Source of the DNA: Sergeia podlipaevii
Lineage: Eukaryota > Euglenozoa > Kinetoplastea > Trypanosomatida > Trypanosomatidae
Direction of reading: 5' to 3'
NCBI GenBank assembly: GCA_030849805.1
Contig: JASANZ010002062.1
Span: 1-40,970, forward strand
Length of the DNA stretch: 40,970 nucleotides
Shown here: in pieces, positions 37,358-40,970 of the stretch
Layout of the letters: every line of letters begins with the position of its first letter
Numbering within the stretch: position 1 is the first letter of the stretch
Made by a program: the position numbers and the translations under genes
The notes under the pieces: generated by a model
Told to the model about the DNA's origin: nothing
What the model saw: the letters and a program-made list of their open reading frames with translations, nothing else
The model's database searches: none

Positions 37358-40093
37358 TTAAAGTCCAGGAGATGCTACATTGAGATTCATGCATAGCTCA
37401 GCGAACGCCCCGCGCACGTCGCTGCGTAGCGACTGCAATTTCGTCCTCAGTTCCGTCACGTTCTGATCCCACACATGACGTGCATCCAGTGCCTGCTGCG
37501 TGGCGCGGCTGCACCGCTCCTCCACTGTGGCATCCACCACCTTCTGATGCGCCGCAAGGAGACGCTTCATGTGCTCTAGCGCTGGGAAGATAACCTCAAG
37601 GCGGATCGCATCTGCATTGGCAAAGTTAGTAGGAGTCGTAGCCGCACTTGTGGCTGCGCCGCCATCTGTTTGGTTGGGAGTAAAAGAAATCCTGTCACGA
37701 CCACCTTTATCCCCCATCCGCGTGCTCTGCTGCCTCTCTGTCTCAGCGCGCTGAGCCTTCTGCGTCTCTTGCAGGTGCTCACGCACCCGCTCCACAATGC
37801 GGCCCTCCACCTCGCTGGCGTGCTGTGCCTGCACCTCCCGCTCTGCCTGCAGCCACCGCGACACCTGTGACTGCTGATCTAAGTGACGATGCGTCAGCTC
37901 ACTAACATCATCTGTAAGAGCCTGCACGGTGCTCTGCAACGCCTCCAGCTGCGCATAGACGCGCGTGAGGTCGCCCCCAGTACCGCCATGGCTACGTAGC
38001 CATGACTTTCGCTCTGACACCAGCAGGCGTTCAGTCTCTGCCCTCCACTGACGCTGGGCCTCCTGCAAGGCACGCGTATGTCGCTGCTCCGCGGCAGAGG
38101 CGGTGCTGTAGCGCTGCGCATCCTCCTCCGCCAGAACGGCGCGTGCGACGGTGCGCAGATGTGCGTCCAGCGCTTCTGGCGAAGAAAAGTCTACCGGAAG
38201 AAGTGGCGGTGGAGAAGAAAAAAAAGAAGGAGGCTGTCGAGCAGCTTTCGCAATGCGATCACAGTTAGCGTGCACATAGGCCTCAATCGTCGGCGAAAGA
38301 CTGGGTAAGAGGACCTTCGCCAACTCTCTTCTCTCCTCTTCTGTGGCGTGGCTCAGCGCCATTGCAAGCTCAGACGCTGAAGGAGCTGCCCTCACCATGT
38401 CACTTCTGTCGCTCACACCGCCCGGTAGCAGCGTGGTTGAGGTGGACGATCTGCCGCAGCAGCAACAATACCCGGTTGAAGAGGAAGTCATGCCGGTTGT
38501 GTTGATGCCGCTGTTGGTGGTGGTATCCCCAGCGCTGCCGCGGTTGGGAAAGCTCTTCCTGCCGTGTTCCATCAGCCCAACCGTTGGGGGACGAGAGCGA
38601 GGTGGAACTCCTACTGCTGACTGTCCTGCAGCCGCATAGCTGTTTGCCTTGGCAGTGGCGGAAGTGCTCTTGTCAAGCTGACGCTGCATGCGATGCAGAT
38701 CCTCTCGCACCGCGGCGCAGAGCTCTACAAAGCCCTGCCTCAGCTCCTCCATGTGGGTGTGCTGGCTACGCTGAAACGCCTCCTGTTGCAGGCGCAACTG
38801 TCGATACCATACACTCCTATCTCCTTCAGTGGGTGGAGCAGTAGTGGTCGTGTTGGCCGTCGGGGTCATTAGGGAAAGAGCAGAATTATGCCTTGGCCCA
38901 TCATGGCGACGAAGCGAAAGAACATCATCATCATCGCTGCTGTTGCTGCTACAGTGGCGGCGCTGGTGACTGCTATCACCTCCACCACGTGGGACCGTAC
39001 GCTCATGAGAGGCACCTCTCCTCGTCCCCCTCTCCCCTACGGTTTCGCTACCGTTGCGCCCTCTCCTGTCTCGGTCACAATTATCATCACACGACCCGCT
39101 TTCATCAGTGGAGGACCCGCTGTAGATCACCTCGCCGAGATACTTGCCCACATGTGGGTAGCGCGCCAGACGCTTCTCTGCCGACCCCGGACTGCGTGGC
39201 AGACTCCTGCCCTCCCGTCTTCCCCGTGTGTCTCCCCTCCTCCTTCCTTGTGCAGCCCTCTCAACATTTTCTCTATTGATGCTGTCAAAGGGGTCCATGC
39301 GGCCTCCGTCATGTCGCTCAGCCCCCGCTGACCCTCCAACGTCACGATACCTATCGCTGGCGTACATGTGATCTGCCAGCAACCTACGCAAGGGCGGTGA
39401 AGGAAGAGGGGCAGTAGTGGCAATGTCTTCCTCCCTCCTGCTACTCACGCGCTCCAAGTTGTGTTGCTGCTGTTTCTCCTCCGCATGAACAACGCTGTGT
39501 AGACGGTCTAGCACACCACGTAAGGCACTCTCCGTCGTGGTACCTACAGGACGCTGATCTTCTCGCCTCCTCCTTTCTTGCTTTCCAGTAGGCGTGGCAC
39601 ATGAAGGCGCGCTAGCGCGTGGGAAGTCTTGGCGTCGCCGCGGCACTGCTTGAGCTGAGTGGCAGCGAGATGTGCTATTGTTAGAGGCAGCGGAGGGTAC
39701 TCTGTGTCGCGACTGTGGCTGAGCGCTTCTGGGCCTTGATACAAAAGAAGGGGACTCATCATAACGGTCACGCAAGGTTCTTGTCCGAAGCAGTGGCAGC
39801 GGTGATGGGGTCTTGCCTCTGCGGCCGCCATTGAGCCCTCGCTTCGTCATATCATCGCCTCTATGCGTGTCCACTGGACTTGCATGTCGACTGCCGCTGC
39901 CGCGGCTGTTGGGAGCAGTTGGCGCTGGCGGGGAGGAAGTGCAGCGGCACGGACACACATACCTGAAGGAGAAGGGAGATGAAGAAAGAGAGCGCGGCTG
40001 ATGCCTCGTGCCACCAGGAGTAAGAGAGCGATGCGGACTCTCATGTGCGTCACCGGGGTATCCTCCAGTGCAGACTTCACAGTAGGAAGCCAT
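37358..40093 (-). CDS. Cys-motif and coiled-coil protein, function unknown
   Basis: This 911-residue protein is of no family I recognise. The N-terminus carries CEVC (C5, C8) and CPCRC (C47, C49, C51), spaced like a possible small zinc-binding unit. A long Arg/Ser/Gly-rich region follows, interrupted near 310-325 by a less biased block, RYPHVGKYLGEVIYSGSS. A helical segment near 425-475 (WYRQLRLQQEAFQRSQHTH) precedes a CCCC run near 541. From about 570 on the protein is largely coiled coil (LEALQSTVQALTDDVSELTH). The end segment RGAFAELCMNLN echoes an earlier RQGFVELCAAVRE. No enzyme motif or membrane segment is visible. The ATG at 40093 is the first after either acceptor candidate. A cytoskeletal role is only a guess. 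Confidence 0.88.
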   Translation of the reverse strand: MASYCEVCTGGYPGDAHESPHRSLTPGGTRHQPRSLSSSPFSFRYVCPCRCTSSPPAPTAPNSRGSGSRHASPVDTHRGDDMTKRGLNGGRRGKTPSPLPLLRTRTLRDRYDESPSFVSRPRSAQPQSRHRVPSAASNNSTSRCHSAQAVPRRRQDFPRASAPSCATPTGKQERRRREDQRPVGTTTESALRGVLDRLHSVVHAEEKQQQHNLERVSSRREEDIATTAPLPSPPLRRLLADHMYASDRYRDVGGSAGAERHDGGRMDPFDSINRENVERAAQGRRRGDTRGRREGRSLPRSPGSAEKRLARYPHVGKYLGEVIYSGSSTDESGSCDDNCDRDRRGRNGSETVGERGTRRGASHERTVPRGGGDSSHQRRHCSSNSSDDDDVLSLRRHDGPRHNSALSLMTPTANTTTTAPPTEGDRSVWYRQLRLQQEAFQRSQHTHMEELRQGFVELCAAVREDLHRMQRQLDKSTSATAKANSYAAAGQSAVGVPPRSRPPTVGLMEHGRKSFPNRGSAGDTTTNSGINTTGMTSSSTGYCCCCGRSSTSTTLLPGGVSDRSDMVRAAPSASELAMALSHATEEERRELAKVLLPSLSPTIEAYVHANCDRIAKAARQPPSFFSSPPPLLPVDFSSPEALDAHLRTVARAVLAEEDAQRYSTASAAEQRHTRALQEAQRQWRAETERLLVSERKSWLRSHGGTGGDLTRVYAQLEALQSTVQALTDDVSELTHRHLDQQSQVSRWLQAEREVQAQHASEVEGRIVERVREHLQETQKAQRAETERQQSTRMGDKGGRDRISFTPNQTDGGAATSAATTPTNFANADAIRLEVIFPALEHMKRLLAAHQKVVDATVEERCSRATQQALDARHVWDQNVTELRTKLQSLRSDVRGAFAELCMNLNVASPGL

Positions 40094-40152
40094 TATCTCT
40101 TTTTAAAAGATAAGTTTATAAATGAAAAGAGAGAAAGCAAAAAAATAGTGTT

Positions 40153-40202
40153 CTAACGGTGAGATAAAAAAAAAATGTATTGAGGGATCTAAAAAAAAAA
40201 AG
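40153..40202 (-). promoter_or_regulatory. Two candidate trans-splice acceptors for the rightmost gene
   Basis: On the minus strand a T11 run ends directly in AG at 40190-40189 (95-nt 5' UTR). A second T10 tract leads to GTTAG at 40154-40153 (59-nt 5' UTR). Neither UTR contains an ATG, so both predict the same protein. Confidence 0.6.
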
Positions 40203-40970
40203 TGAACAGTTTGGATTTTTGTGTCTCTAAAGAAAAAAAAAAATGAACTGATAATAATTGTTATAATGAAAAGATTCAGGGCTAGAGAGAGAGAGAAGGA
40301 GAGAGAGAAAGCACAATAAAAAGCTATCACCCGGATATTCCTCTTCCTTTTCTAGTGTAAAAAAAGAAGGAAAAAAAGAGAAAAACTTATTTTTTACGGC
40401 TTGCAGTATATGCAAACGCGCACAGACTTTCTAGACGTATACTGCCTCTGATCCCCTTTGCAAGTTGTGAGAGAAGAGAAGAGAGAAAAAAGAGGAGCGT
40501 GTGTTCGAGAGATGGTGGCTAGCAAAATATGTCATTTAAATAGAGAGAGATAAAAAAGAAGAAGCGTTGTGTAAGAATGAATGAAAGTATCAAAGTAAAT
40601 GATCAGTACAAGGCTCGTTAACAGAGAGAAAAAAAATAGATAGAAGATCTCTCTCTCATGAGTGAGAGTAGACGATAGAGAGAGAGAGAGAGCAAAAAGA
40701 ATAAAAGTTTTTATACTGTTTTTTTCTTTTTCCTTCATTCTTTGAAGTAAAAAAGCAACTACTCCAGATATTTTCGCATGCGTCAGCTATAGAAAAAAAA
40801 AAGGAGGGAAAAAATGCACACATTGGAGAGATTTGGAAAGAGAGAGAGAGAGAGACCGACAGCATCGATGCATCTGACAGAGGAAAGTGGATTACTACGT
40901 TGTCATAAAGAGCGCGGCACAATAGAGATACTAGGGGTGTGCTTACATGCGACAACGAGCAAACGAGGAA
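40203..40970. other. Right-edge spacer
   Basis: Nearly 770 nt of AT- and GA-rich spacer with GA runs near 40284-40310, 40676-40692 and 40840-40855 and several A-runs. It probably contains the 3' UTR of a gene beyond the right edge. No gene seen. Confidence 0.65.

Noticed and set aside
5805..40093. Operon-like functional module
   Set aside because: Trypanosomatid polycistronic units group unrelated genes. CTF18, a PhzF-like enzyme and a kinase have no known joint pathway.

Overview
This window looks like nuclear DNA of a trypanosomatid (kinetoplastid protist). All nine complete genes lie on the minus strand with no visible introns. Each is preceded on the transcribed strand by a pyrimidine tract followed by AG, the layout of spliced-leader trans-splice acceptors. 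Genes are GC-richer and long, and they are separated by AT-rich spacers full of homopolymers and microsatellites. The window therefore appears to be the interior of one polycistronic unit read from right to left, with no strand switch. TAA, TGA and TAG all serve as ordinary stops, so this is not a stop-reassigned lineage such as Blastocrithidia. I cannot name the genus.

Layout in transcription order (right to left): 40093-37358, a Cys-motif and coiled-coil protein; 36589-35777, a small protein with a likely mitochondrial presequence; 35087-31638, the alternative clamp-loader subunit CTF18; 31037-28155, a large coiled-coil protein; 26396-23469, a predicted myristoylated and palmitoylated disordered protein; 20378-17586 and 16273-12242, two Ser-rich disordered proteins; 9716-5805, a PB1-domain STE11-type (MAP3K-like) protein kinase; 3433-1916, a PhzF-fold isomerase-like enzyme with two insertions; and at the left edge, possibly the first 27 codons of another gene (82-<1).

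Only three products (CTF18, the MAP3K-like kinase, the PhzF-like enzyme) are recognisable by family. The others are described by visible motifs: an N-terminal MGC acylation signal, RVxF PP1-docking motifs in two neighbours, a KEN box and a SUMO-interaction-like motif in a third. Co-transcription in trypanosomatids does not by itself imply shared function, so I do not claim that these genes form a pathway. Spacers make up roughly 40 percent of the window. They contain no RNA gene I can recognise, but they hold a perfect 28-nt palindrome, sense-strand GA-rich blocks and many repeats. I saw no mobile element, CRISPR array or clear foreign island.
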